Shown here: positions 30,118 through 42,356 of the stretch, one piece after another
Layout: the number at the start of each line of letters is the position of its first letter
How positions within the stretch are numbered: position 1 is the first letter of the stretch
NCBI GenBank assembly: GCA_932294295.1
Contig: OW028576.1
Span: 47,090,628-47,154,627 of the forward strand
From: Alitta virens
Taxonomy: Eukaryota > Annelida > Polychaeta > Phyllodocida > Nereididae
Length of the DNA stretch: 64,000 bases
Direction: 5' to 3'
Notes under the pieces: model-generated
What the model was told of the DNA's origin: nothing
Databases searched by the model: none
The model's input: only the letters and a program-made list of their open reading frames with translations
Position numbers and translations under genes: made by a program

Positions 30118-30780
30118 TGCATTATAAGTTGTGAATAGTGTACATACATGAACATATTTGAGACTTACTTTTAGTGCTAACAACAGCACAGCACCTCAGC
30201 GCACTGTATTCTTCACCTCCCTTACATGCGTCGAATTCTCCAGAACTGCATATTCCAGTAGCAACATATCCAGATGGGCAATTAATAGTCACACCCCAGT
30301 CACCAAAGCTGTGGACATAAAACATGCAACACAATGTAAATATGCAAACTTCAATAAAACTGGCTCACTTATTGTCTGAAAGGGAGAAATGGTTCAGTGC
30401 AATGCTTGTTGTGCATTAAACTGGTAGTGTTCTTCATTACGCCACAAATTGTCATGCAGAAGTGAATATGCAGCCAGCTTTTCTTATTAGGCAATTAATG
30501 TACAATAGTAAACAAATTGTAAGTATGGACAATACATCAATGATAATTATTGAATGAACTGTTGGCATTACTTTAAAATGATATTGACATTTGTAAATAT
30601 TTTTCTACGTTTATAGAAAATATAGCTGACATTTTCCAAGATATATTTGAACAATATGAAAATCTATAGACACATATGATACTTTTCTTCTACTTACCCA
30701 TCAATGCATTGAAAAGGATCTACAACACTTTGGGCATTGACAAGCCCAAGTGTTAAAACAAGTGTTGCAGTCACTAGCAT
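26249..30780 (-). CDS. Secreted protein with three Cys-rich repeats, five exons
   Basis: Exons (minus strand): 30780-30698, 30308-30169, 27613-27476, 26565-26486, 26332-26249; all with GT-AG borders and consistent phases, giving 174 residues. Exon 1 encodes a signal peptide (MLVTATLVLTLGLVNA) and QSVVDPFQCIDG. Three repeats follow: one in exon 2 (GDWGVTINCPSGYVATGICS to ALRCCAV), one in exon 3 (YGDYVSCP to RLLCCDG) and one split over exons 4-5 (NYGQLVTCQ to SIRCCTYN). The pattern is (W/Y)-G-x(2-4)-(V/I)-x-C-x(7-9)-G/S-x-C-x-S-x-C-x-R-x-CC-like. It is probably extracellular, disulphide-rich. I recall some likeness to vitelline-membrane-outer-layer type repeats but do not assign a family. TATA at 30830-30836. 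Introns hold AT and GATA microsatellites. Confidence 0.75.
29655..29694. repeat. (AT)n microsatellite
   Basis: About 40 bp of pure TA repeat in intron 2 of the Cys-rich gene; the matching position in the duplicate (54797-54822) has a shorter run. Confidence 0.95.
30045..30117. repeat. (GATA)n microsatellite
   Basis: CAGA units followed by about 14 GATA units lie just 3' of exon 2 of the Cys-rich gene. The duplicate copy expanded here into a CAGA array (55153-55316). Confidence 0.95.
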
Positions 30781-30829
30781 TCTTAGTGAGTCTTCAGCAG
30801 AAGTTGCTCAAATTGCTATCCCTAGTCCT

Positions 30830-30836
30830 TTTTATA
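30830..30836 (-). promoter_or_regulatory. TATA box of the Cys-rich gene
   Basis: TGTATAAAAAGG on the minus strand, about 50 bp before the ATG at 30780. It is conserved in the duplicate (56008-56014). Confidence 0.6.
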
Positions 30837-31256
30837 CAAAACTTTAGTGATAAAAAGTTGTGAAAGTTGTGCTGGTTGAATTTTCCGAAAAGTGCTTTAT
30901 TGTTCACACATGGCACTTCACAAAGTCAAAAACTTGTCTATACCGATTTAGCAGGTGTTCATTTTCCAAATGATTTCTTCTAAATTCCCAAACAACGGAA
31001 AAAAATATGTTATGTGCTTGCTCTAAAACTGTTTAATTGTATGTTTAACTCATGTACAGTTTTCTCCACGATACCTTTCTATTGTTCAAGACTCGACCTT
31101 AAATATGAAGTGAGTTACAATAACTTTATATCTTAAATTTCAGGCTGACCTTTGACCTTCAGCTTTGATTCAAGGTCATTCACATTATTAGTTTATGTTG
31201 TATATGCTTAAAGGCTATACATGACTCAAATATGGTTCAATTTCAATGAACCAATC

Positions 31257-34240
31257 CATAGATTAGATTAGATTAGAGCATTACTTGACTCAGGTCCTAT
31301 TGGACCTCGATGTCCAGATCTCACTTGGAGCGGTAGGTGTCCAATAACTCAATTTGCACAAAAAAAAGAGTAGCTAGATACAGAGGTAGGCAGCTGGTGT
31401 TGCCTGACTATAAACAAGACAACTGACATTGGCTCCAAATAAAATGCACATTAGTCATATTTTGTACAATTTAAAGTATATACATCTAAATTACACATAT
31501 ATACATAAATGAGCCATTGTTAGAGCCACACACTCTCACTCTCCACAATAACCAAATGACTATACAGGTTGGCCGCTTATGCTGCCCTCCCTAGTCATAT
31601 ATACAATACTATTCATCAAATGGTTAAATTTACATGGATTATTAGCCCAATGACAGTCAAATCTATTTTTGAATATGTTGACATTGTCTGCAGATACCAC
31701 CCTCTCTGGCACTGTGTTCCATGTGTATACTATTCTCTGGGTGAAGCTGTATTTTCTAAGATTTAGTCCATCTGTCCTGCTTTTGAATAGCTTGTAATTA
31801 TGTCCTCTTCTTCCGCCTTGATCCCTTTTCAGCAATGGTGTTGTCTTGTTGTCAGATATGCCATGGATAATCTTGAATACTTCTATTATTTCGCCTCTTT
31901 GTCATCTGAAGTATAATGATGGAAGACGCAGTTTTCTTAGTTGTTCAGAGTAGGTTAGACTTCTGAAACCGTTTACCCTCTTCGCCTGTTGTTGTAATGC
32001 CTCAATCCTTCCGATGTCTTGTCATGTATAATGACTCCATATGCTCTGGCCGTACTCAAGGTGACTTCTGACCAATGTTACATAAGGAGGTAGGAAGATG
32101 TCTGGTTCCAAATTGTGGAAAGTTTGTCTGATTATGCCCATATTTCTTGATGCCTTTCCTATTATTTATGCTATTTGAATGTCGAACTGGAGATTGTCTT
32201 GGAAGATGATGCCAAGATCCTTCTCCTTTGTAATTTTTAACTGTAGATGTGACAGACTAATCTTGTAAAAAGTTGTGCATTGAAATATTTAAGAATCACT
32301 TGTGCAATCTTTATTTCCTCTAAGGTGCTAAATTGTACAATGGAGTGCTTTATATGTGTGCTTTTATTATTATTATATATACTATATTGTAGAATAGATT
32401 TGTTTTATAGATTAGTTCTATACTTATACTTTCCATACTGTATATTATTGTGCCTAATAGGTCATACAGAAGCTTCGACTTCAGTCATATATTTTGTATT
32501 GTACATTGAATGTGACACCATGATTTAAAACGACTTTAAATAAAAAAGTTTACTACTAATACTAGTCACTGCTAGGTTGATGAGTGTTCCACTCTTGTAG
32601 ATATCTTTTAGGCAGTTGTGCGTCATCGCGTTACTATATATATGTATTTGCATAGATTTGCTCAGATGGAATTTCAGGAGCCATTTATCAAACCATTTTT
32701 GTAAATTATTTAAGCCTGATTGAATTTGGGAAAGGTCATCTTCTGTCCTGTCCAGCACACAAAAGAGTTTTACATCATGGGCGAACATAAAGATCTCAGA
32801 AGAAAGTACATTTGGCAGGTCATTGACATATATGAGGAAAAGCAGTGGACCTAGTACTGAACGTTGCGGTATGCCACTCTTAACTGTAAATGGAGTTGAA
32901 CCACTATCTCTGGTCATCACTCATAGCCAATCTAATAATTCACCTTTGAAAACATACTGTTTGAGTTTCTGTATCATTCGGCGATGGGGCACTGAATCAA
33001 GCCTTTTTGAAGTCAATGGAAATGGTTTCGATGTTATGTCCATGGTCTATGGGGCCTCGGTCCATCTGTCTAATACATTGAGGAGTTGGAGGACTATGGA
33101 TCGCCCAGGGAGAAATCCATATTTCATTCATAAATTTCATCATAGCATCTTTCATTAAGGATTCCATCATTTTTCCAATGATATTTGTCAAACACACTGG
33201 TCTGTAGTTATCACAGAGACTCTTTTTCCCTTTCTTATGTAGGGCACTGATGTTACCAGTCTTCCAAACAGTAGGTAGATTGGCTGTACAGAGAGATGTC
33301 TTGAAGATGTAGCACAGTGGGACACAAATCTGTTCTGTGCTGTACAGAGAGATGTCTTGAAGATGTAGCACAGTGGGACACAAATCTGTTCTGTCACTTC
33401 CTTAAGTAGACCTGGTGGTAGGTTGTCAGGGCCCGGCAATTTACCTGTTTTTAGTTTGGAGATCTTCTTCAATACCATCTCTCTATTTATGACCATGGAG
33501 TTAAGTACATTTCTGTTGTTAAAGGCAGGGAGCCTCAGTACTTCTTCATCTGGCTCGACAATTAGTACTGATGCAAAAAACCTCTCTAGCACTTCAGCCT
33601 TGTCCTTATCTTCGGTCAGTATGTATCAGGGTTTTTTCGAGGTCCGAAATGCGAGGTTTGGCTTTCATTTTTTAGTTCACATACTGCCAAAATATCTTTG
33701 GGTTACACTTGATGTTTCTTGCAAGGTTCTTTTTCGAAATTTAAGTTTCAATCTTCGTGTCAGTTTCCTCACTTAATTCCTCAGCCTTGCATATCCTTTC
33801 AGTTTGGTCTCATCCGATGTCTCAAGATATATGCCATGCACTGTGTTTTCTTCTTATCGTCCTCAATGTATTTTCATCCACTGGTATAATTCATTTCCTG
33901 TTTCAGTCTATTCAAGTTGCCACATATCTGTTTTTGATCCAACAAAACGAGTTTGAGTGATTTCGGTTATCTGACTCCTTGTAATTCCAGGGTTGGTGTG
34001 AATGAGAATATTAAAGACTTCATCTTTGTCTGATATTTGTCCTCGACCTCTGCTGGCACTTGCCTCTGATGTAGATTGGCTACCCTCTGTGTTAGTAGTG
34101 TCGTCTTCCCAGGTGTTTTCCGGAAGTCTATGTATGATTAGGTTGTTCTTGCGTTTGTCTGCCTCTTGAACCTACGTAATGTGCTGGCTAACCATTTGTC
34201 TTAGCTCAGTTCCTGTATTTTAATCTACCTGTAAGGTAGT
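31257..34240 (-). mobile_element. LINE copy A (jockey/CR1-like), decayed
   Basis: A non-LTR retrotransposon on the minus strand. Toward 34200-34000 an ORF1-like stretch reads NNLIIHRLPE in a broken frame. RT parts: 33592-33188 (KTGKLPGPDNLPP, SLCDNYRPVCLTNI), 32920-32525 (GIPQRSVLGPLLF and FAHDVKLF, where the catalytic FADD has become FAHD) and C-terminal 31835-31560 (QRIVYTWNTVPERVV). The 3' end carries TCTAA repeats (31258-31280). A tandem duplication of about 57 bp (33283-33397) breaks the RT. Not functional. Nearly identical to copy B. Confidence 0.85.
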
Positions 34241-35265
34241 TATAAAGGGTTAATCTTATTAAGTAATAAGAAATTGTTAATGCCTTATGCATATCTCAGT
34301 AACCATTTATCTAATTGCCACCAAAAGTTCAGTTGAACTAGGTCAGCCATGACTCAATCTGCATCTATGGTAAACTAAGGTCAGCAACTTCCGGTTCTTC
34401 ACATTTAGAGTAATAATTGATTTTTGATCATGAGCTAGTTCACCCCATTACCCCCTTTTGGTGTCAATTACGTGAAGCACACATTTGTAGCTCTCTTAAT
34501 TATTGAGTTATTGCAAATTAATATTTTAAAAATTCAAGTAAAATGTGACCTGTTAGCTTGAGAAAGGGGTCAAGGTCGAGCAATTGTGGGATATAGGCAA
34601 TACTGTGGTATATTTGAGTGTTTAATTATATATTAAAAAGATGATTGCCTAGATTAATCTTGAATACTAAATACTAATACATAATTTTATTTCTTTACTT
34701 TTTCTATATAACCCTTATCATCACATAGTATTTGCGGCTGCATATGAAATATTGAGGTTGAAATAATATTTTTGCAGGAGCTTCCACAAATCCAGTGGGT
34801 GGCTCCTCTATAGTGGCAGACCCCTCATGCCTTTTAGGAGTCTCCTTTCATCCATCACCTCCTGTTCATTCATCTCTTTCTTTTCTTTCCTCTACCTACA
34901 TATAGTTTTTATCTTAACTAATTTACCGATGTGTCTGAAATGCGATAGTCTTTCAAATGGATTTATGATATGTTTCCTTGCTCTGACTTTCAGACATTTC
35001 CTTACGAAGCTTATTTATCAATAATGAAATTTCAGCAAAATGACAGATGGTTATCTTTTTAGAGTGTTAGTTTTATCAGGTGTTTTCAAACCGTGCTTTG
35101 TCTGATTTATTAATGATTAATGAAGATAAGAGATATTTTTCAAATCATGAAGTTACCGAGATTATTTTTCCATATTATTTATGACGCAGATTTATCAAAA
35201 ACTGAAAGCATTGAAAGAGTGCCATTGATAAGTAGTAATGAATCAGCCACTAACACATTAGGTAT
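34241..35265. other. LINE-associated flank without genes
   Basis: No gene is seen. The stretch is also present inverted at 44707-45775 next to copy B and, more diverged, at 59000-59930 next to copy C, so it belongs to the LINE 5' region or to the duplicated unit. Confidence 0.5.
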
Positions 35266-36803
35266 TGTGTTGGTATTTCCAACATTTTGTCACTGGGTGT
35301 CACTTTGTCACTTTAATTTGGCAGCCAGTGTACTGTTTGCGTGACTCACACAATTTTCAAACTCACATTATGTCACACTGCATGGTTGAATGGTTTCCTG
35401 TTAGGCCATTCAAATCATTCAGCAGCCAGCCCTTTTAGAAGCAACATCTCCTTAGCTGTGTGTTTCCTTGAAAATGTTTGCATCTACATAAATGGAAGTT
35501 CTTTATTATATTTTTATTTATGAATTGCAGTGATATGGCTCTTGTTTTAGCTTTATTCAAATTCATATTTATCAGCTTACAATTATGTATTCATTAGATT
35601 TTCAATGTAGTAATTACTGCATGTCATGTTTGTATAGCTCCTCAAACTGAAGTCTTTCTGCAACATATCTGAAGTTTTGATAGCAGTATGTAATCTGCAA
35701 ATCTGGTATTTGGGATATCTTGGTAGAGATTGTGAGTTCTATTTTTACATTATATTCTCATTGATATGCGTGATTTATGTTCAATTACTTCAACATTGTT
35801 GTAAATACTTCCATGCTTCAGTACTTGACTATAAATGCCTATAATCTGTGATATAACTGAATAATTATTTGTTTTTTTAGTGCCATAATAGTCATACATT
35901 ATTGTTTCAGTATATTGATTATTTATTGAGTTATTTATTATAATTTGCATAACATTTATTATTTATATGTATATATCATGCCAATGCTATGTTGTAACTA
36001 AGGGTGGTCCACATACATATGGCAAAATTTGAACTTCATGTAACAAATCAGGGCACCCCCTAATTTTGTTCGGTTTAGCATTGGTCTAATTTTGCCAAAA
36101 TTTTAGCTTCCTATTCCAACTAGATGACAGTGCTCATGAGCCATGCAATATTTTGATATTAGCAAAAAATATTAACAAATAACGCAAATTGTGGAACAGA
36201 CCTTTTTATACTCCAAAAACATGAATTTCAAAAGAAAGTACAACAAAATCATTGCAGATATTTTTATAAAAAAAGTTTCTTACAGACTTGTCAAAGTAAA
36301 ATTCTCAATAGGAGGAATTCAGTTTCCCAGACCAGCAGCACTACACTAAGGCCATTATGATATCCAATTAGAATATCATATCGTGTTATCAAAATTTCAG
36401 ATATGTTGCAGAAAGACTTCAGTTTGAGGAGCTATACAAACATGACATGCAGTAATTACTACATTGAAAATCTAATGAATACATAATTGTAAGCTGATAA
36501 ATATGAATTTGAATAAAGCTAAAACAAGAGCCATATCACTGCAATTCATAAATAAAAATATAATAAAGAACTTACATTTATGTAGATGCAAACATTTTCA
36601 AGGAAAAGCACAGCTAAGCAGATGTTGCTTCTAAAAGTGATGGCTGCTGAATGATTTGAATGGCCTAACAAGAAACCATTCAACCATACAGTGTGAAATA
36701 CTGTGAGTTTGAAAATTGTGTGAAACACACAAAAAGTACACTGGCTGTCAAATTAAAGTGACAAAGTGACACCCAGTGACAAAATGTTGGAGATACCAAC
36801 ACA
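35266..36803. repeat. Foldback (long inverted repeat) element A
   Basis: Arms at about 35266-35735 and 36390-36803 are reverse complements; the outer ends read TGTGTTGGTAT(T/C)TCCAACA and its complement. The centre is AT-rich and holds no gene. No target duplication is seen: the right flank belongs to the BEL/Pao relic. Arms are shared with element B. Confidence 0.65.
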
Positions 36804-36887
36804 TCGAGAGGATGAGAGTTGCAGTGATTAGGCTCTAAACATTTTAATTATTTAGTACAAGTAAAGCAAGACGCTGTACACTACGAG

Positions 36888-38508
36888 TCACAACTGTATC
36901 CCTGACACCATTGTATTCAAAAACTTTCTCACCAATTTTGAAATTTTTGTATGAAACCTAAACCTTTCGACAATTCCATCCTCTCCAGGAAAAACCTCTT
37001 TGATCAACCCCAATTTGTATTCAACCCGAAGTGAATTATTGTCTGAGACTAAAACTACATCCCCAGGCTTTAAGTTCCTGGAAGGTGTATGCCACTTTCT
37101 CTGTACAACAAAAGAGGGTGCACATAGTTCAGTCCACTTTTCCCAGAAATAATCAGCAACTCTTTGTACTAGGTTGTACCTATCAGAAAGATTGTTGCTT
37201 TGAGGTTGCCAGCCTCCAGGATTTTTGGCTGAGGCTCTACCAAGCAACATGCAATTTGGAGTTAAAACATTTATATCTGAATCATTGCTTGGAATTGCGC
37301 CTATTGGCTCTCATTAATGATGTTAGTGATTCCAGCACATAGTGTAATGAATTCAGGTACTGACAAACGTTGATTGTGAATTGAAAATGTAATTGCTTTT
37401 TTAGCAGCCTTGACTAGAGATAGTCCATGGCAACAGAGAGCTGTTGAATCTATCAGCAGGACCCATGATCCATTTTAATTCGTTCTCTGCACTCTGTCTG
37501 ATCACTGCTGTCTTATCAACTTCAGACCACACTTTCTTCAGTTCACTGTTCGCTGCAACAAATTGGGTACCAGGATCACTGTAGATCACTGATGGCCATC
37601 CTCTAAAGCTTGCAAATCTAATGAGAGCCATCAAAAAGGAACTAGTATCATACCCAAACACTGGTTCAATGTGGACCGCATGCATTGTCAGATCTGTGAA
37701 TATGACATCATAGGCTTTGCCACTTGTTCTTTTCTGAACCTCACCTCGGATACGATAAGGGCCCAAGAAATCCACCATGGTGTGACAGAATGAAGGCGAA
37801 GGCTTGAGTCTAACTTCTGGCAATTTACCCATACTTTGCTCTAAAAGCTTACAATTTCTCAGTTTGCATAATTGACAATGATTTTTTGCCTGCCAGGCCA
37901 TTTTGCTTCCGTTTGGAGTCCAATACTTCTCTCTGAATTTAGCCAGTGTTCCATTGCGACCCCTATGACCACTCTGATGAACATCTTGCATAATCAAGCG
38001 AGTTGCAGGATGATCATATGCCAACAACCTTTGTGGAGTAGAATTAGCAGTCATGGGATTAAAGTGGGTAAGGCGAGTACCTATACTCCACAAACCATCA
38101 GCATCTTGGTAAGTCTTCAAAGCTGAAAACTTTCCGACCAGTAGCACCCAGCTTCAACACCTTTCTCAGTTCTGCTTGCATTGTGCTTTGCATGTCATTG
38201 ATGACAAGATGTTCTGCTGCTTGCAGTACACTGGATGTAATGGAGACACTTCTGCCACCCCGGAAGGACTTGAATCTGAAAACACTGAGAATTTGTGCAA
38301 TCACCCAATAAACCCCTTTTAATGGAGCTAAACCTGCTGTGATCAATGATTGAAGATAAATACGTTGTTGCAGTATGAGTGGCGGCTGCAGTTGACAATT
38401 TCTTCTCCCCTGGAAGTACAGTGTCTCTACATCCCCAAACTTAAGACCCCCAATCATATACAGGCTTGTAAAGAATTGAAGGACCATTCCACCAATCAGA
38501 ATTCTCAT
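36888..38508 (-). pseudogene. BEL/Pao integrase region, broken
   Basis: Three reading frames: 38508-38098 (RNase H to integrase linker), 38147-37401 (zinc site HPATRL..H..GHRG..C..C, then integrase core with MVDFLGPYRIRG and YDVIFTDLTMHAVHIEP and SDPGTQF) and 37250-36888 (C-terminal domain with RKWHTPSRNLKPGDVVLVSD). Frames are joined by frameshifts; the third starts about 150 bp after the second ends. Confidence 0.75.
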
Positions 38509-39166
38509 TTAACTCACTGGGTATTCTACCTCTCGTGATCCAGTCAGCAGTATTGAGTTTTCCACTCATCCATGCCCAGTCTTACATGTCCCCATTTGTG
38601 GCAGCTTGGATCTCACCAAGTCTCACCCCTTCATAAACTTTGAATCTTGTGCTGGTTTTATTTATCATAGAAAGGACAGTTTCTGAGCCAACGATGTGCG
38701 AACTCTTTCCAAATCAAATCTCATTTATGTCTCAATCACTCTCCTTCCTCTCTTTGAGAGCAATGCTGCATTCAATTCCATCTGAGGAGTAGATAATTTG
38801 CTTACAGGTGCTATTCTGCATTTTGCAAGGATGAGTTGACACCAGAATTTTCCATCATCAAGTTGCCATCTGATAGGTTGACAAACAGCATTTTCAGGTT
38901 GAAGACATCTTGGATACCTCAGACTTTCTACCTAAAACAAAGACATGAAAATATCGATCCACTTTGCTCTCAGATTAGAAGGTAAAGTATCATTCCAGCC
39001 AAGTTTTCTGGACCAGGTTTCAAGCAAATAAATTTTGGCGAGCAGAGTGAAAGGGCAAAAAAACCAAGTGGGTCCACAATTCACAGGACTTGCTCTAATA
39101 CAAGTCTTCTTGTGAGGACACCAGGAATTGCGGTAGGCACATCATTTGCAGTTAAGCTTGAGCCTG

Positions 39167-39481
39167 TCAAGAAGAGAAATTCAATGTGACAGAAAACAGT
39201 ATGCGGCCGGTGACAGGATTCCAAGTTACACCCAGTACTCCGGTGTTTTCTGCTGTTCCCTTCAAAAGTGAGACTTCCACAGGTGCATCACTACTGCTGC
39301 GGGCACTTTCCTCACCTGTATATTGCCAACACTTTATCTTAAATCCACCATTTGCAAGCATGACTTCAACCTCTCGAGTGACTTTTAAAGCAGTGGAAAT
39401 ATCAGAAACTGAGTCAGTCAAATCATCAACATAGCTTGACTTACGCAGGACATGATGTAAAGTGCAGCCCCTTGCAGCCAC
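39167..39481 (-). pseudogene. BEL/Pao reverse transcriptase fragment
   Basis: About 104 residues containing the catalytic YVDDLTDSV box and FKIKCWQYTG downstream. It is cut off on its N-terminal side by the insert at 39482. Confidence 0.7.
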
Positions 39482-39895
39482 TTATTAATTATGATATCAT
39501 TACGCTTGCCTTAGGCTAGGCTAATGTTGTATATACATGTCAGGTACAATTATGTGATACATGTCAGGTACAATTATTATGTACACTCTTCATTACGCTT
39601 GCATTAGAATAATGTTGTATAGACATGTCAGGTACAATTATGTATATACATGTCAAGTACAATTATTGTGTATACTCTTCATTACACTTGCCTTGGGCGT
39701 TTTAGTCTGCTCTAGCAATTGGTCAGCAGCAATAGCTTTTGCTATGCTGTGATTGGTTATTAATCCCCTGTCAGCCCTGCTGGGGGGAAGCTTCATGAAT
39801 TGTCTTTTAATACATGTACTCTTGCACCAATAAAAATATCAGTTTCTTCTTGACCAACATCTGGAGCTGAGGAAGCAAGATATACTGTCTTACTG
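39482..39895. repeat. Insert in BEL/Pao with ACATGTCAGGTACAATTAT repeats
   Basis: The motif ACATGTCAGGTACAATTAT occurs four times (with one variant) within two units of about 100 bp (about 39490-39690). The remainder may be part of a solo LTR or a MITE; ends not resolved. Confidence 0.5.
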
Positions 39896-40719
39896 TTACT
39901 TTATTACCTGGAAGAACTTGTCTTGTTTTATGCTGAGAGGATAACTCAGTTGAATGTCTACTTTGGCAAGTCTCTCGGACTCATGCTGCTTACTTGGAGT
40001 TGAGCAACTTGGACTTGCAATGCCATTAAACTGGAGTCTAATGGATGGGATTTTACAATATGCAGCTGGATTGGAGGATTCAGGATGTGTGTCCAAGTGC
40101 ACATGATTGCAGGCAGTGTTGATCCTGTACTCATGAATGGTTTTGATCATGTTGAAAGAGAATTTCATGTTTTCTTTTAGATCAGGGTGATGACCTTGTA
40201 TGCAGACACCTAATTCTCCCTGCATTATACTGAGATGCTCCCCTGCGCTGTACAACTCATGCTTTGGGTGTATTACGAAGTGATCGCATCCTAACAGAAT
40301 ATCAACTTTTCAGAATTTTCGCTGTAACAATGAAACGTCATATTCTGGAAATAATTCAGATAAGCAATTTTCATCAAGCTTGGACACTGGACCTGTGATT
40401 TCATTCATACCAAAGGTCATAATTGGAGCTATTTTACCAGATATTGTGTGAACTGAAATTTCGTACAGCCTTGCGTCATACTCAGTGTCAATATTCCCCA
40501 TAGTAGTTACACCAAGTGTGTACCTATCCTGTTTTCTGGCACAAAGTATGTAGTATGTGACCCATTATCACAGAATATTGTAGCGATCTTGCCACTGTTT
40601 TTCACAAACACATCATGAATAGCATACAAAGACATAGACCACGGGTCTCTTGCTAAGTGACTACTGCTTGCCACTGAGCACGCTACGTTTTCAGTGACAG
40701 AGGCTTGCTACTTTGCTTA
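39896..40719 (-). pseudogene. BEL/Pao protease-pol linker region
   Basis: Frames 40501-40310 and 40255-39896. The second carries YSAGEHLSIMQGELGVCIQG, a pattern typical between aspartic protease and RT in BEL/Pao. The protease active site itself was not identified. Confidence 0.55.
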
Positions 40720-42356
40720 CAGTATACTGCATAAGTGAGTACACACCTCTTGCAAGGTTGGTTTTTCAGCCTCAGCTCAGAAAATATAAGAGATACAAGG
40801 AATTTGCTGCAACAAAACCTTTATCTAACAACAAAAAACCATTTCACAAATTATAATCACAATTGGTTAGATCAACAGTTCATATTATATAAATGGTTTA
40901 AAATAAAGACAAAGCAAAAATGAGTACACTGTAACATAAAGTAAAGGTAAGTATAGTGTCTTAGTATTCAGTGTGTCCACCCTTGTTTCTCAGCACTGCA
41001 TCAATCCTCCTAGGCATTGAATGGACAAGTTCAAGGCATACTGAAGCATCAATTTTCCTCCATTCCTCAAGGATGACCTCTTTCAAGGCATTGATACTTT
41101 TGGGCCTGTGTTGCTCCACTTTCCTTTTCAAAACACCCCACAGGTGCTCTATTGGGTTCAGATCTGGAGACATGCTAGGCCAATCAAGTTTCTTCACCTT
41201 GTGTTTTGTCAGGAACTCAGTGGTGAACTTTAAAGTATGTTTTGGGTCATTGTCTTGTTGAAATATAGCCCCACGACCAAGGGCATGGAGGGAAGGTAGC
41301 ATCTTTTCCTTGAGAATATGGCAATACATATTATAATCCATAATGCCATCAATGAAATGGAGTTCTCCAACACCTGCAGAGCTCATACAACCCCATAAGA
41401 GGACACTGCCACCACCGTGTTTCACTGTGGGTACCATGCACTTTTCATTGTACTCAAACCCACTGGATGCCATCAGACCCAAACCGGTTGATTTTGGTCT
41501 CATCAGACCACAGGACTTTATTCCAAAAGTTTACATCCTTGCTCTGGTTTGTTGTAGCAGAAGCCATGCGATCCTGCTTGTGTCTTGGCTGGAGCAAGGG
41601 CTTCCTTCGAGGTCGGTAGCCATACAGTCCCATTCTATGCACTGTGCGCCTTATCGTATCAGTGGACATAGTCACCCCAACTTGACTTTCAAGAGCTTTT
41701 GCAAGCTCCACAGTACTTGCTTTTCTGTTTTTTTTCCAAGGATCTCCCCAGATGTCGCTCATCCCTTGGAGTCAACTTCCTGGGACGACCTGACCGCTTC
41801 ATGTTTAGCACCTCTCCATTTTTCTTGAATCTCTGAATCACTTTAGCCACTGTGTTTCGGCTTATTTCCAAAGCATTGCTTATTTTCTGGTAACTGTGCC
41901 TCTTCTTATGCAGTGTGACTATTCTTTTCCTTATTTGACAAGAAATCTCAGTCCCATGTGGTGCCATTGTTGTCAAAGCACTTTGAAGATGACTGTTTAA
42001 GGTAATTTGACCTATTATACATCTTAAGGGTATCTTAATTCAGATTAATTGGGTGGAACGCTTCATCAAACATCTCTTATTAAGTATTTGATAAACTGTA
42101 AACTTTAATCTGGTTAAATAGCAACATGATAAATTGTTATTTTTGGTGTGTACTCAGTTTTGCACTCACTGTATTATAAACTATTACATAATATGAACTG
42201 TTGATATAAGCAATTGTGATCATTCTTTGCGAAACAGTTATATGTTGCCAGACAAAGATTTTGTTGCAGCAAATTCCCTGTATTTCTAATATTTTGTGAG
42301 CTGAGGCTGAATAACCCACCTTGCAAGGGGTGTGTACTCACTTATGCAGTATACTG
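40720..42356 (-). mobile_element. Tc1/mariner-type DNA transposon, decayed
   Basis: 1,637 bp flanked by TA on both sides (40718-40719, 42357-42358). Terminal inverted repeats start CAGTATACTGCATAAGTGAG and mirror exactly at the right end. It carries a frameshifted DD34E transposase on the minus strand and lies inside the BEL/Pao body. Confidence 0.9.
40961..41976 (-). pseudogene. Tc1-type transposase, two breaks
   Basis: HTH part 41976-41689 (RKRIVTLHKKRHSYQKIS), linker/core 41762-41454 (VLWSDETK, first Asp) and 41503-40961 (QQDNDPKHT, second Asp; NPIEHLWG, Glu). Breaks lie near an eight-base homopolymer around 41740 and near 41460, where several residues are missing. Catalytic residues all remain, but in three frames. 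Confidence 0.85.

Noticed and set aside
35341..35523. 60-residue ORF repeated four times (also 36546, 43718, 44449)
   Set aside because: It recurs only because it lies in the foldback arms; the frame differs at ends and no start or function is supported.
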